Source of the DNA: Candidatus Poribacteria bacterium
GTDB taxonomy: Bacteria > Poribacteria > WGA-4E > WGA-3G
Direction of reading: 5' to 3'
Assembly: GCA_022828145.1 (NCBI GenBank)
Contig: JAJEJA010000030.1
Location: 1 to 64,000, forward strand
DNA length: 64,000 bases
This document shows, one piece after another, positions 19,726 through 29,357 of this stretch. The notes beneath the pieces are model-generated. The model searched no databases and had not been told where the DNA came from. It was given only the letters and a program-made list of their open reading frames with translations. The position numbers and the translations under genes are program-made. Each line of letters begins with the position of its first letter. Position 1 is the first letter of the stretch.

Positions 19726-20193
19726 TTATACACGATAACGCGCAACCATACCACTATCCCAATCGCAATCTAAACAGAACATCTCTGTAGGACCAAGATA
19801 TTGTATATTATGACGATGACATTTTGGACATTCGGTGATTTTTTGCTCCGTCTCTGCACTTTCTGAACGTTGGAATATATTTAGATGATATACTTTCAGA
19901 ATACCTGAATAACGGTGACCCAGCGGACATCTAATCAGATTTGACTCCTCATTCTCAAATCGCTCAATTAATTCTCTAAGAAACTTTAACGGATGATGGC
20001 AAATCGGACAAGGATTCGGCACCAATTCCTTCACAACAACAATGTCTGTATCATCTGATCGGACAGAAACAGGCAAACCAAGTTGTTGCTCAAGTGTTGA
20101 TATCTTTTCACTCTCATCCTGCAGAGATTCAAGATATTCTACCTCAACAACAGTGTAACTCTTGGGACTCAATATTACAGATGTTGGTACCAT
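19726..20193 (-). CDS. Hypothetical zinc-ribbon protein
   Basis: I do not recognise the family. The track start at 20208 is a TTG; the ATG at 20193 lies just after an AGGGTGG ribosome site and is preferred (155 aa). The protein has paired cysteine knuckles: CPICHHPLKF and CPLGH in the middle, and CPKCHRHNIQYLG..CLDCDW near the C-terminus, suggesting two zinc-binding sites. The N-terminal third has a short coiled-coil-like stretch. It is convergent with groEL and shares its terminator. Confidence 0.65.
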   Translation of the reverse strand: MVPTSVILSPKSYTVVEVEYLESLQDESEKISTLEQQLGLPVSVRSDDTDIVVVKELVPNPCPICHHPLKFLRELIERFENEESNLIRCPLGHRYSGILKVYHLNIFQRSESAETEQKITECPKCHRHNIQYLGPTEMFCLDCDWDSGMVARYRV

Positions 20194-20340
20194 AGTACCA
20201 CCCTTCAAACTAGAGATGAGTCTGTGGATACGTTCTAAAATGGTATGATACCTCCTCGCCTAAAATAACAAATAAGACACATCAGGAATGACTTACATTA
20301 TCCATCTGTCCCCAAAATTGCTCCTTACTAAAGTCTTATT

Positions 20341-20724
20341 CTAATCTGGAACCGCTTGACGACCAATCTGACTCTCTGCAGATAGCAATTCTTCACGTGT
20401 TCGTGCTAAAGATGTAGTACCTCTCTGGGTTTTATAAGCCTCTACGGGTTGATTCCTGATAATAACAATATTGTCATCATCACGTTCAATAATATCACCC
20501 GCCATCAAAGGTGTTTCTAATTTTCTCATACTGGTAATGAAGTTTACTATCACTCGTCCCGAACCGAGTATGTTGATAGTCCAACCATTTTCTGTATTGA
20601 TACGATTAAACGCCTGTGGAATATCTATGGATTGAACTTGCTTGAAGTTCAAGATCACACCACTTTCAGGAGTATCTGATTCTGTTTCTTCAGTAGTTTC
20701 TTCCATTAAATTTTCTTCTGTCAT
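20341..20724 (-). CDS. Hypothetical protein with acidic N-terminus
   Basis: The 127-aa protein begins at an ATG preceded by GGAGGG. Residues 1-22 are highly acidic (TEENLMEETTEETESD), and the rest looks like a small alpha/beta domain with GWTINILGSGRVIVNF. No known family is evident. It lies 147 bases upstream of the zinc-ribbon gene on the same strand and opposite to hemA. Cytoplasmic by composition. Confidence 0.6.
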   Translation of the reverse strand: MTEENLMEETTEETESDTPESGVILNFKQVQSIDIPQAFNRINTENGWTINILGSGRVIVNFITSMRKLETPLMAGDIIERDDDNIVIIRNQPVEAYKTQRGTTSLARTREELLSAESQIGRQAVPD

Positions 20725-20830
20725 TTTGTCCCTCCAAAGGAAAATAGACTTTTCTATAATTTTACCTAAGCAAAGCGATGTTTGTCAACCTATTTTATTA
20801 TTAGGACACCCAATCACCCAATTCCTATAT

Positions 20831-20859
20831 TTGACTTAAACCCTAAATCATGATATAAT
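20831..20859 (+). promoter_or_regulatory. Strong sigma70 promoter of the heme operon
   Basis: TTGACT (20831-20836), 17 bases, perfect TATAAT (20854-20859), about 40 bases before hemA. Confidence 0.7.
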
Positions 20860-20899
20860 ATTTTATTAGTGATCCGTAGAAAGCACTAGATTTCATTGG

Positions 20900-22204
20900 A
20901 TGAGAACTATGAATCAGATTGTATCTATTGGTACAAGCCACCATGTTGCACCTGTTGAATTTAGGGAAAAGTTGGCTTTTTCCGATGAACAGCTTATTGA
21001 ATCCCTCCATCACCTTCGTGATTCTTACAGACTTCAAGAAGCAGTGATCCTCTCCACCTGCAACCGGGTTGAGGTATACGCCGTAGCGAACCCTCAACAG
21101 ATAACGGAATCACCTGTCAAAAGTCTGCTTGACTTTCTTGCCCAATACCACAGAATCGGTTCAGATAGCATAAAAAAGTGGAGTTATAGACATCATAACC
21201 TTGACACTATTTTGCACCTATTCAGAGTGACGTCAAGCCTTGACTCAATGGTAGTCGGAGAGTCCCAAATACTTGGACAGGTTAAAGAGGCTTATGATCT
21301 TTCACGTACTGCTGGAGGGGCTGGTACTATCCTGAATAGATTATTTAATAAGGCATTCAGTGTTGGTAAACGTATCCGATCAGAAACGACTATTGCTGCT
21401 GGAGCCGTATCAATCAGTTATGCAGCAGTTGAATTGGCAAAGAAAATATTCAGTACATTAGAGGATAAAACTGTCGCCATCATTGGGGCAGGTGAGATGA
21501 GTGAACTGACAGCGAAACACCTCGTCTCAAATGGTGTTTCTAAGGTCATTGTTGCAAATCGTACTTATGAACGCGCTGTCAAAATAGCCGAAAAATTCAA
21601 AGGAACTCCTGTATCCTTCGAGAATGATCTCGGTTTTCTCATTGATGCGGATATAGTCATTAGCTCTACCGATGCACCACACTACCTAATAGAACGCCAA
21701 CCGTTAGCAGAAATTATGCGAAAGCGAAAACATCGGTATATGTTTCTGATTGATATTTCTGTACCAAGAGATATTGAACCCGATGTCAGCAAAATAAATC
21801 ATGCATTCCTCTATAACATAGATGATTTAGAGGCAGTTGTTGCTTCAAACCTAAAAGAACGAGAACAGGAAGCTGTCCGAGCAGAACAGATCGTCATTGA
21901 AGAGGCAAAAAGGTTCCACGACCAATTACAAGTTCTTGAGGTTAGTCCTACTATAAAATCACTGCATCAGCAGTTCCAACAGATCGCTGAAACGGAACTT
22001 CAGACATACCTCAAACAGAACTCCTTATCTGATGCAGAAGAAACTGCTATAAAGTCCATGACACAAGCTATTGTCAAAAAAATATTGCATCAACCCATTG
22101 ATAACCTCCGTCAAGCTGTTAATGATGGCAATGCTGACCACGGAAAATATGTACAGGCGATACAAGAACTGTTCGCATTAGATCAAGTTGACAATAAGGA
22201 ATAA
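20900..22204 (+). CDS. hemA: Glutamyl-tRNA reductase
   Basis: HemA reduces glutamyl-tRNA(Glu) with NADPH to glutamate-1-semialdehyde, the first step of C5-pathway tetrapyrrole synthesis. The 434-aa length is typical. SIGTSHHVAPVEFREKL opens the catalytic domain, and the active cysteine is in STCNRVEVY (residue ~54). VVGESQILGQVKEAY follows, then the Rossmann motif GAGEMSELTAKHL. The dimerisation helix domain fills the C-terminus. A second in-frame ATG at 20909 could be the true start. hemC begins 2 bases after the stop. Confidence 0.96.
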   Translation: MRTMNQIVSIGTSHHVAPVEFREKLAFSDEQLIESLHHLRDSYRLQEAVILSTCNRVEVYAVANPQQITESPVKSLLDFLAQYHRIGSDSIKKWSYRHHNLDTILHLFRVTSSLDSMVVGESQILGQVKEAYDLSRTAGGAGTILNRLFNKAFSVGKRIRSETTIAAGAVSISYAAVELAKKIFSTLEDKTVAIIGAGEMSELTAKHLVSNGVSKVIVANRTYERAVKIAEKFKGTPVSFENDLGFLIDADIVISSTDAPHYLIERQPLAEIMRKRKHRYMFLIDISVPRDIEPDVSKINHAFLYNIDDLEAVVASNLKEREQEAVRAEQIVIEEAKRFHDQLQVLEVSPTIKSLHQQFQQIAETELQTYLKQNSLSDAEETAIKSMTQAIVKKILHQPIDNLRQAVNDGNADHGKYVQAIQELFALDQVDNKE

Positions 22205-22206
22205 GA

Positions 22207-23118
22207 ATGAAGCATACCGTTACGGTCGGAACACGCGGCAGTCAACTTGCACTTTGGCAAGCTTCTTATGTAAAACAGCAGTTCTTCCACTACCATCCCG
22301 ATGTCCAAATAGAACTTAAAATCATTAAAACAACTGGTGACACAATCCAGAATAGAACCTTAGTTGGACTTGGGAAGGGTGTTTTTACCAAAGAGATTGA
22401 AATTGCATTGCTGAATGAAAATATTGACCTTGCCGTCCATAGTCTTAAAGACCTGCCAACAGAATTACCGGATGGATTATGTATTGCTGCGATCCCAACC
22501 CGTGAAGATCCGCGTGATGTATTGATTTCATCTACACGTCTTCCATTGCATGAGCTTACCAACGAGGCAAAAATTGGAACGACAAGTCCGCGTAGAAAAG
22601 CACAACTCCTATACATCCGACCAGACTTACATGTGGTTGATGTTAGAGGAAATGTTGATACACGTCTAAGAAAACTTCAAGAAACGGAGCTTGATGGAAT
22701 TATCCTTGCTGCTGCTGGACTGAAACGTCTACAGAAGGAAGATTTAATAACAGAGTATTTTGCGCCTGATAAGTTCGTGCCAGCAGTTGGACAAGGGGCT
22801 TTGGCTATTGAAACTCGCGTGGAAGATAGTCGTACACAGCAGCTGCTCTCTCCATTAAACGATAGCATGACTACGACTGAAATTACTGCTGAGAGAACTC
22901 TGCTGGAGTCCCTCGGTGGTGGGTGTCAACTGCCGATTGGTGCTTATGCAAAACAGCACAACGAAAAACTCTCTCTCATCGGAACGGTATGTCATCCACT
23001 TGGTAAAAAACGTATAGTAGAACAAGCGACAGAAGATATTGATAACCCCCAAGAATTAGGAAGACTCGTTGCTGAGAAACTACGAAAAAACGGTGCACAC
23101 GAATTGATGCATACGTAA
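22207..23118 (+). CDS. hemC: Hydroxymethylbilane synthase (porphobilinogen deaminase)
   Basis: HemC polymerises four porphobilinogens into hydroxymethylbilane. The 303-aa protein has TRGSQLALWQA at the N-terminus, VHSLKDLPTELPDGL with the catalytic aspartate, TSPRRKAQL, and GGGCQLPIGAYA with the cysteine (residue ~242) that carries the dipyrromethane cofactor. It is the second gene of the hem operon, 2 bases after hemA and 20 before the fused gene. Confidence 0.96.
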   Translation: MKHTVTVGTRGSQLALWQASYVKQQFFHYHPDVQIELKIIKTTGDTIQNRTLVGLGKGVFTKEIEIALLNENIDLAVHSLKDLPTELPDGLCIAAIPTREDPRDVLISSTRLPLHELTNEAKIGTTSPRRKAQLLYIRPDLHVVDVRGNVDTRLRKLQETELDGIILAAAGLKRLQKEDLITEYFAPDKFVPAVGQGALAIETRVEDSRTQQLLSPLNDSMTTTEITAERTLLESLGGGCQLPIGAYAKQHNEKLSLIGTVCHPLGKKRIVEQATEDIDNPQELGRLVAEKLRKNGAHELMHT

Positions 23119-23138
23119 TTTGAGCAAAGGTATCCTGT

Positions 23139-24662
23139 ATGAGCACAGAGAAAAATGGAATCGTCTACATAGTCGGTGCAGGACCTGGTGATAAAAAACT
23201 GATAACCGTAAAAGGGATGGCGTGTCTACAGAAAGCTGATGTCGTCATATATGATCTGCTTCTGAATGACTCTCTGCTTGAATATTGTCCTGAACACACA
23301 CTGAAAATCAAAGCACCAGACCCGAGAATACGTTCAACGCGTCAGGATGAACTGAACCGGTTGCTTATAGAACATGCAAAAACTGGTAAAGTCGTTGTAC
23401 GTCTTAAAGGAGGGGATCCGTTCATATTCGGTCGCGGAGGGGAGGAAGCAACGGTTCTTGTGCAAGAAGGAATACCATTTGAAATTGTGCCCGGTGTCAC
23501 CTCTGGGATTGCTGCATCTGCTTATGCTGGGATCCCTGTTACACATCGTGATTTCGCATCATCAGTCGCATTTGTCACGGGACATTCAGCGGCGATGCAT
23601 GCTGACTCCAATATCAATTGGTCACAACTCGCGACTGCAGTTGATACACTGATTGTTTATATGGGAGTCGCACATCTGTCAGAAATTGTGGATCGTTTGA
23701 TTTCAAGCGGTAGAGATAGACACACACCTGTGAGTTTAGTCAGAGTCGGAACGACCCCACAACAGACTGTGGCGCAAGGCACACTTGAGAGCATAGTTGA
23801 AAAAGTGGAAGCAGTTCAAATGAGCAGTCCAGCGATAATCATTGTGGGACAAGTGAACAACTTACGAGAACACCTGAGATGGTTTGATACGAAACCGCTC
23901 TTTGGTAAACGGATACTTATCACCCGTGCCCGCGCACAAGCAAGTGAATTTGCTGAACGCTTAGAGGCAGAAGGCGCTGAAGTTATACAGTTTCCAACAA
24001 TAGAGATCCAACCTATTGCATTAAAGGTTGAAGATATACCAACCCCTGACACGTACAGTTGGGTGATCTTTACAAGTGTCAATGCGGTTGAGATATATTA
24101 TAGTTTACTAAATAGTATTGGCTTAGACACAAGATCATTTCTGACGTGCCAAGTCTGTGCTGTAGGTCCAAAGACGATTGAAGCACTTAATGGTATCGGT
24201 ATAAATCCTGACTTCGTTCCAACGCATTCAAGCGGAAACGTTATTGCTAAAGAATTGAAAAATGTAGAAGGCAAGAATATACTGCTACCAAGAGCGAAAA
24301 TCGCTACTGCTGATTTACCTAAAGGTTTGCGAAAAAGAGGTGCAAATGTCCATGACGTGGCGATTTATGATACCCTTAAAGTTGAAAGTGAATGCAAGGA
24401 TGTAATCCTTAAAGATCTGTTAGAAGGATCAATAGACGTCGTTACTTTTACGAGCTCTTCTACTGTGAGGAACTTCCTTGAAATGTTCCCCGAACAAAAT
24501 CCTAAGGATTTATTGTCACATGTCCGTGTAGCAGTCATCGGTCCAACAACAGAAGCGACTGCCAGTAAGCATGGGCTGCGAATTGATATTAGAGCCAAAA
24601 ATGCCACGATAGAGAGTTTAACACAGGCGGTCGTCTCAGATAAGAGCATAATGCAACATTAA
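23139..24662 (+). CDS. cobA-hemD: Fused uroporphyrinogen-III C-methyltransferase/uroporphyrinogen-III synthase
   Basis: The 507-aa protein joins two enzymes. Residues ~1-245 are the SAM-dependent methyltransferase that makes precorrin-2 (VGAGPGDKKLITVKG, VRLKGGDPFIFGRGGEE, PVTHRDFASSVAFVTGH). Residues ~255-505 are uroporphyrinogen-III synthase (GKRILITRARAQASEFAERL, VIFTSVNAVE, VTFTSSSTVRNFLE). The fusion lets one gene close the ring and start siroheme or cobamide synthesis. It is the last gene of the hem operon; hemB and hemL are not nearby. The stop is 22 bases from the convergent transporter gene. Confidence 0.94.
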   Translation: MSTEKNGIVYIVGAGPGDKKLITVKGMACLQKADVVIYDLLLNDSLLEYCPEHTLKIKAPDPRIRSTRQDELNRLLIEHAKTGKVVVRLKGGDPFIFGRGGEEATVLVQEGIPFEIVPGVTSGIAASAYAGIPVTHRDFASSVAFVTGHSAAMHADSNINWSQLATAVDTLIVYMGVAHLSEIVDRLISSGRDRHTPVSLVRVGTTPQQTVAQGTLESIVEKVEAVQMSSPAIIIVGQVNNLREHLRWFDTKPLFGKRILITRARAQASEFAERLEAEGAEVIQFPTIEIQPIALKVEDIPTPDTYSWVIFTSVNAVEIYYSLLNSIGLDTRSFLTCQVCAVGPKTIEALNGIGINPDFVPTHSSGNVIAKELKNVEGKNILLPRAKIATADLPKGLRKRGANVHDVAIYDTLKVESECKDVILKDLLEGSIDVVTFTSSSTVRNFLEMFPEQNPKDLLSHVRVAVIGPTTEATASKHGLRIDIRAKNATIESLTQAVVSDKSIMQH

Positions 24663-24684
24663 ATCATTTATGCACACCCCTCAA

Positions 24685-26181
24685 TTAAAATATCGGTAGG
24701 ATGAATGGCACAATCAGTCTTTGAATAACTGTGATGGTGCCGAAAATTGCGTAGAATCCTGCACACAAGAGCAAACCGAGCTGTTTCCATATCGGTGGTT
24801 GAATCTCTTTCGGCAAGAATTTTCGGTTGACATAAAGCGTATGTAATGCAGTAATCACGAGTTGATATCCACCTATCGTGGCAGAGACAAGTATCATCAA
24901 GAAGGGGCGTCCTAAGTACATGGCAATCACACCCCATAGCACATATACTAACAGGATCGGATAATAGATCCATTTTGCGTTCTGCTCTTCCATTTTGCGT
25001 GCGCTTCTAAATCCTGTCCATATAATATCCGTAAATCGCCGTGGAACGCTGTCTACTTGACCGAGTTGTGTTGAAAAAAGCACCCAGAAACCACATAACA
25101 GTGTCAGATGCCACATGATGGGGTATCCTGATTTGTCTGCAAGCCCCTCTGCTTGAAATGCAGCTGCTGACCACTGATCCATTTCTGTTCCTGTTTCTAC
25201 AAAGGCTAATGTTAACATTGCGGGGAGTGCTAAACCGATAAAACACCCAATAAGCCAGATATAGTATTGTTCAAATCGGACATATTTCCACCATTCTTTA
25301 AAACGTTGAATACTATCCGGCGTAATTCTAAATACCTTTCCAAAGTGCGATAATGTTACTTTCTGTCCACCGATGATTGAAGGAATCGCACCGACTAAAC
25401 TACTCATGCCCCAACCTTTATCTCTGACGTAGTTTGATATTGTAATATTGCCTAATCCTCCACTACCCGCATAAGCAGCAAATGCACCGAGGAGTAGCCA
25501 ATCAAAGTTGCCTGTCTTTACCTCATCTGGCAATGCGCCAAAACTGAAAAACCCCTTAATGACTGTCCACCATACTTCGGGGGGAACAAAGAAAAGGTCA
25601 ATAACAACCAGATAACCGATTATCCAGACAACCATGAACAGCTGTACTTTTTCAAGAGCATTGTATATCTTTCCGCCAAACATAACAATTGCCAGACAGG
25701 CAAAGAAAATCAAGAAGGCAAAGATTCTCACAGTATTTTGGTCTGTATCTGTTGGCATTTTTCCTAACCATGCGGCACCGAGTGCAGTTGCTGCAGTCAT
25801 TGCCCAGGCAGGCCAAATGGTAAAAAAGTCACCGCCAGTATAGAAGATTGCCCAGAATCGGGGTCCAGGTTTACATCGCATATATCCACTGAGCATCGGT
25901 TCACCAGAATAGATAGTGTACCGTATCGCCTCTGTGTTAAGGATAGATTGAAGTACAATTGCTATTGTTGCGATCCATAGAAGAGTCCCGCCATATTGTG
26001 CAGTGATTGCTGGACCTAACAACCATTCCCCACTCCCAATTGATGCACCCAGTGCGATAATACCGGGACCTAAAATACCTCTAAAAGCCTTGCCAAATTT
26101 ATATTTGGGCGGATCAGGTAATTCCGCCGTCTCCCAATCTGGCAGTGTGCCACCATCAACACGTTCATCAGTTTCTGTCAT
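24685..26181 (-). CDS. Nramp-related membrane transporter
   Basis: The 498-aa protein has about eleven membrane segments in an Nramp/APC-like layout, opening with GPGIIALGASIGSGEWLLGP. In classical Nramp proteins the first helix carries the metal-binding DPGN motif and the sixth helix MPH. Neither is seen here: the first helix reads ASIGSGEW and the sixth region GGLGNITISNY. So it belongs to the diverged Nramp-like group found in Planctomycetes and Poribacteria, and transport of Mn2+ or Fe2+ is not assured. The start is preceded by GGGAGTGG. The gap 26182-26433 upstream shows only the divergent gene's promoter. Confidence 0.8.
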   Translation of the reverse strand: MTETDERVDGGTLPDWETAELPDPPKYKFGKAFRGILGPGIIALGASIGSGEWLLGPAITAQYGGTLLWIATIAIVLQSILNTEAIRYTIYSGEPMLSGYMRCKPGPRFWAIFYTGGDFFTIWPAWAMTAATALGAAWLGKMPTDTDQNTVRIFAFLIFFACLAIVMFGGKIYNALEKVQLFMVVWIIGYLVVIDLFFVPPEVWWTVIKGFFSFGALPDEVKTGNFDWLLLGAFAAYAGSGGLGNITISNYVRDKGWGMSSLVGAIPSIIGGQKVTLSHFGKVFRITPDSIQRFKEWWKYVRFEQYYIWLIGCFIGLALPAMLTLAFVETGTEMDQWSAAAFQAEGLADKSGYPIMWHLTLLCGFWVLFSTQLGQVDSVPRRFTDIIWTGFRSARKMEEQNAKWIYYPILLVYVLWGVIAMYLGRPFLMILVSATIGGYQLVITALHTLYVNRKFLPKEIQPPIWKQLGLLLCAGFYAIFGTITVIQRLIVPFILPIF

Positions 26182-26363
26182 AATACCACTCCCACAATAT
26201 ATCTATAGCTAATTTCTTTGTCATATTTCTTCTACTTCGTAATTGCCTTGCCGCTACGACTATTTCTTGCATATCTCGTTCACAGTTAGGATAGTTGTGT
26301 AGGCATTCTAACAAACATTTTATTCTCAATCAAGTACTAATTATGGATTGGTATAATCATGCC

Positions 26364-26393
26364 TTGACATATCGCCTCTTTAAATGTTAAACT
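26364..26393 (+). promoter_or_regulatory. Possible sigma70 promoter for the 26434 lipoprotein
   Basis: TTGACA (26364-26369), 18 bases, TAAACT (26388-26393); an AAGGGGGT ribosome site precedes the ATG. Confidence 0.5.
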
Positions 26394-26433
26394 TTTTCTA
26401 ATTATGTTACGTAACTAAGGAAGGGGGTACAAA

Positions 26434-27012
26434 ATGAAAACAGTGAACCTAACTCCGAAATACCATCAAGTTATAATACCCTATAAATGTGTAATTTTTT
26501 CAGTTCATTTTCTCATCCTACTGTCTTTGCTTTTTCTTTCTGCATGTAGTAATCCCTTAGAACCTGTTGACAGTGTTGAGGAAACAGATGTAAAATCTGA
26601 ATTAAGGGATCGGTCTTTTCGTCAATTTGATCCTGAGAAAGATGCTGCTAAACGGAAGGCAGTCATTATTGATTTTTATGATGATACAGAAGGCAATATC
26701 ATAAGCATGTGGGCACAATATGCTGAAGCTGGATACGCATTGAAAGAATGGGAAATATTTGCTAAAGACTATAGAATTGAAAAAGGTGGATCAGAATATA
26801 GACTGTATTTTATAGCACCCCATTCACACCAAAACATACCTTCAGAATGTGATGATTGTATTGAAACCAAAGGGGTCTCCATCTCTATACGAAATCTATA
26901 CGATAAAGACAAAATACAATTCAAGATAAATGACGAGAATAAGAGTTTACCTGCTCCATTTCCCGTGTTCAAATCTTGGACAAACTTCAATGAAGACGAA
27001 TATTTTGATTGA
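26434..27012 (+). CDS. Hypothetical lipoprotein
   Basis: The 192-aa protein has a lipoprotein signal peptide with a long n-region: hydrophobic residues ~21-37, then LSACS, giving a lipidated cysteine at about residue 38. The mature protein is charged, with a predicted mixed fold (KAVIIDFYDDTEGNIISMW, then IYFIAPHS-like strands). Two cysteines in SECDDCIE may pair. I do not recognise a family. It lies upstream of the leucine-rich repeat lipoprotein with a repeat between them, so shared transcription is uncertain. Confidence 0.7.
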   Translation: MKTVNLTPKYHQVIIPYKCVIFSVHFLILLSLLFLSACSNPLEPVDSVEETDVKSELRDRSFRQFDPEKDAAKRKAVIIDFYDDTEGNIISMWAQYAEAGYALKEWEIFAKDYRIEKGGSEYRLYFIAPHSHQNIPSECDDCIETKGVSISIRNLYDKDKIQFKINDENKSLPAPFPVFKSWTNFNEDEYFD

Positions 27013-27057
27013 AATATCACCAGACAATTCAATAAACTTACACGTGCCACAAGTTCA

Positions 27058-27114
27058 GTAGGGACGAGGTATCCTCGCCCGTTGAGGAACGTATCCTCAC
27101 CCGTTGAGGAACGT
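27058..27114. repeat. GTAGGGACGAGG palindrome plus 22-bp tandem repeat
   Basis: GTAGGGACGAGGTATCCTCGCC forms a hairpin. The 22-base unit ATCCTCGCCCGTTGAGGAAC+GT occurs at 27071-27092 and again, with one change, at 27093-27114. The GTAGGGRCGRGG core recurs at 30181-30202. Only two units and no spacers, so not CRISPR. Confidence 0.8.
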
Positions 27115-27142
27115 TTCATTAATTGTAAATTCCACTATAGAA

Positions 27143-29212
27143 ATGAAAACCCTTATTCCTCTATCAATCCTTTTCATACTACTGATCGGTTGTTCACCAC
27201 CCGAACCAGTGGAGTTTCCAGACCCGAACTTAGCTGCTGTTGTTAGGGAAAGACTACGACTTAGTCCACTCGATCCAATCACAGCGAAAGATCTCAAGGG
27301 ATTAGACTACTTACATGTATATGATCAGACCATTAGCAACTTAACAGGTTTAGAGATGGCAACAAATTTGAGCACTCTTGTATGTAACGAGAGTTTCATC
27401 GCAGATATTTCTCCATTGACTAAGTTAACAAAACTAACTAAACTTGATTTGGCTTACAGTCAAATCACTGACATCAGTCCCATCAACGCATTAAGAGAAC
27501 TGAAACATTTAAACTTATACAGTAACCTGATTACAGATATTACGCCACTTGCTGATTTAAAGCAATTGAACTATATCAATCTCGGAATGAATAGAATTCG
27601 CGATATTACCCCTCTCAGCGAGTTATCCCAACTCAATAGGTTAGATCTGCATAATAATCAGATTAGTGACGTAACGTCATTAACCAATCTAAAGTTTTTA
27701 ACTGAACTATACCTAAAAAATAATGAGATCCACAATATTACCCCACTTTCTGGATTGACAAACCTTAAGACCTTACACATTGAAAATAACCACATCAAAG
27801 ACATTAGACCAATTGGTGGATTACAGCAACTAAAGGATTTAAGACATAAAGATAATCTTATCATAGATAGGACTGCTGTAGATAAATATAGCTTCCGTCG
27901 TTCTGCCCGTCCCACGGGAACAACGCAAGCAACAGAAAAAGTAAACAATAAAGAGGATGTTAAGACAGCAAAGGCAGTCCATTCTCCATTAATACCTGAT
28001 CCTAACCTTGCAGCAGCTGTTCGCGAGGAGATTGGTATAAATTCAGATGAACCCATTTTGACAGAAAAACTATCTAAGATATATGGTCTCAACCTTTTGG
28101 ATCAAGACATAAAAGACTTAACGGGTTTAGAAAAAATGACAAGTCTGGTGTACTTAACAATTGAGGATAATGATATTGAAGATATTTCACCCTTATCCAA
28201 TCTGACAGAGCTGAAGTACTTAGAACTTGGTGGTAATAGAATCACTGATATTTCACCGCTAAGTGAATTGACTAAACTAAGGACATTAAAACTAAGGTCC
28301 CAATTTAACTATAACAGTCAAGAAAACAACATAAAGGACTTGACACCTCTAAAGGATAAGATACATTTAGAGCAGCTATCAATTTCTGGTAAAGAAATAG
28401 ATGATATTAGTTCATTAAAAGAATCAAAAAAGTTAATTTGGTTATCAATTAGAAATACACAAGTAAGTGATATTTCGCCGTTAGCAGAAATGGTGCATCT
28501 CAGTCATCTATATCTCAGAAATTGTCAAATTCGGGATATCTCACCATTGGCAGACTTAAAACAACTTGATATACTATGGCTTTACGGGAATAATATCTCA
28601 GACGTTAAACCATTATCAGGACTATTACATCTTAAAAATTTGGGTCTTGAGGACAATGATATTAGTGACATAACACCACTTGTCGGATTGATAAGATTGA
28701 CAGATTTAAGCATCGGTGGAAACAGAATCCGTGACCTTAGACAATCAGTGAATGTCCTCTCTAAACTGAAGCACCTGACAGAACTGTCGCTTAACGAAAA
28801 CGAAATCCAGGATATTGCTCCCTTAGTTGAATTAAGAAATCTGACCATCTTAAGACTCGTCAACAACCAGATTAGCAATATAGAGCCACTGGCAAATTTG
28901 ACGGATTTACACTATTTGATGCTTACGAACAATAAAATCAAAGATGTATCTCCTCTTGCTGATTTAAAGAGATTAAGGCTGCTTAGACTTGGTCAGAATC
29001 AGATCCAAGACATAACACCGCTTGCAGACTTAAAAGAGATGACGCATCTTGAACTACATGAAAACCAGATAAGGGATTTCAGTGTTGTTGAAAACTATCC
29101 ACATATCAGAACTTTAAGCATTAAGGATAACCCAATTCAGGACCTGACACCGATTACAAATCTCCGCATCCGTTTTCCTGATGTGCAGCTGGATAATCAT
29201 GCAAGGCAATAA
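27143..29212 (+). CDS. Leucine-rich repeat lipoprotein with two LRR arrays
   Basis: The track starts at 27104 inside a repeat; ATG 27143 gives a clean lipoprotein signal (MKTLIPLSILFILLIGCSPP), so the mature protein is a 689-aa precursor anchored at Cys17. Two arrays of ~22-residue SDS22/internalin-type repeats (LxxLxxLxLxxNxIxDIxPL) cover residues ~45-245 and ~310-680. Each begins with the same capping sequence, PDPNLAAxVRExxG. The arrays are joined by a ~50-residue basic linker. Such proteins sit on the cell surface and bind proteins or carbohydrates; in symbionts they are suspected host-interaction factors. The binding partner is unknown. Confidence 0.88.
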   Translation: MKTLIPLSILFILLIGCSPPEPVEFPDPNLAAVVRERLRLSPLDPITAKDLKGLDYLHVYDQTISNLTGLEMATNLSTLVCNESFIADISPLTKLTKLTKLDLAYSQITDISPINALRELKHLNLYSNLITDITPLADLKQLNYINLGMNRIRDITPLSELSQLNRLDLHNNQISDVTSLTNLKFLTELYLKNNEIHNITPLSGLTNLKTLHIENNHIKDIRPIGGLQQLKDLRHKDNLIIDRTAVDKYSFRRSARPTGTTQATEKVNNKEDVKTAKAVHSPLIPDPNLAAAVREEIGINSDEPILTEKLSKIYGLNLLDQDIKDLTGLEKMTSLVYLTIEDNDIEDISPLSNLTELKYLELGGNRITDISPLSELTKLRTLKLRSQFNYNSQENNIKDLTPLKDKIHLEQLSISGKEIDDISSLKESKKLIWLSIRNTQVSDISPLAEMVHLSHLYLRNCQIRDISPLADLKQLDILWLYGNNISDVKPLSGLLHLKNLGLEDNDISDITPLVGLIRLTDLSIGGNRIRDLRQSVNVLSKLKHLTELSLNENEIQDIAPLVELRNLTILRLVNNQISNIEPLANLTDLHYLMLTNNKIKDVSPLADLKRLRLLRLGQNQIQDITPLADLKEMTHLELHENQIRDFSVVENYPHIRTLSIKDNPIQDLTPITNLRIRFPDVQLDNHARQ

Positions 29213-29279
29213 TAGCATCTATACACATTTTGCTTATAGTGAAATTATAAAAAACTCATCAAAAATTGAATTAAATATC

Positions 29280-29309
29280 TTGACAAAACATCAGATTTTA
29301 ACGTAATAT
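29280..29309 (+). promoter_or_regulatory. Possible sigma70 promoter before the PhyH gene
   Basis: TTGACA (29280-29285), 18 bases, TAATAT (29304-29309). A TAAGGAG ribosome site precedes ATG 29358. Confidence 0.5.
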
Positions 29310-29357
29310 TTTTAAAGAGTCACAAATCTAACTTCATTCTATATTAAGGAGTTTAAT

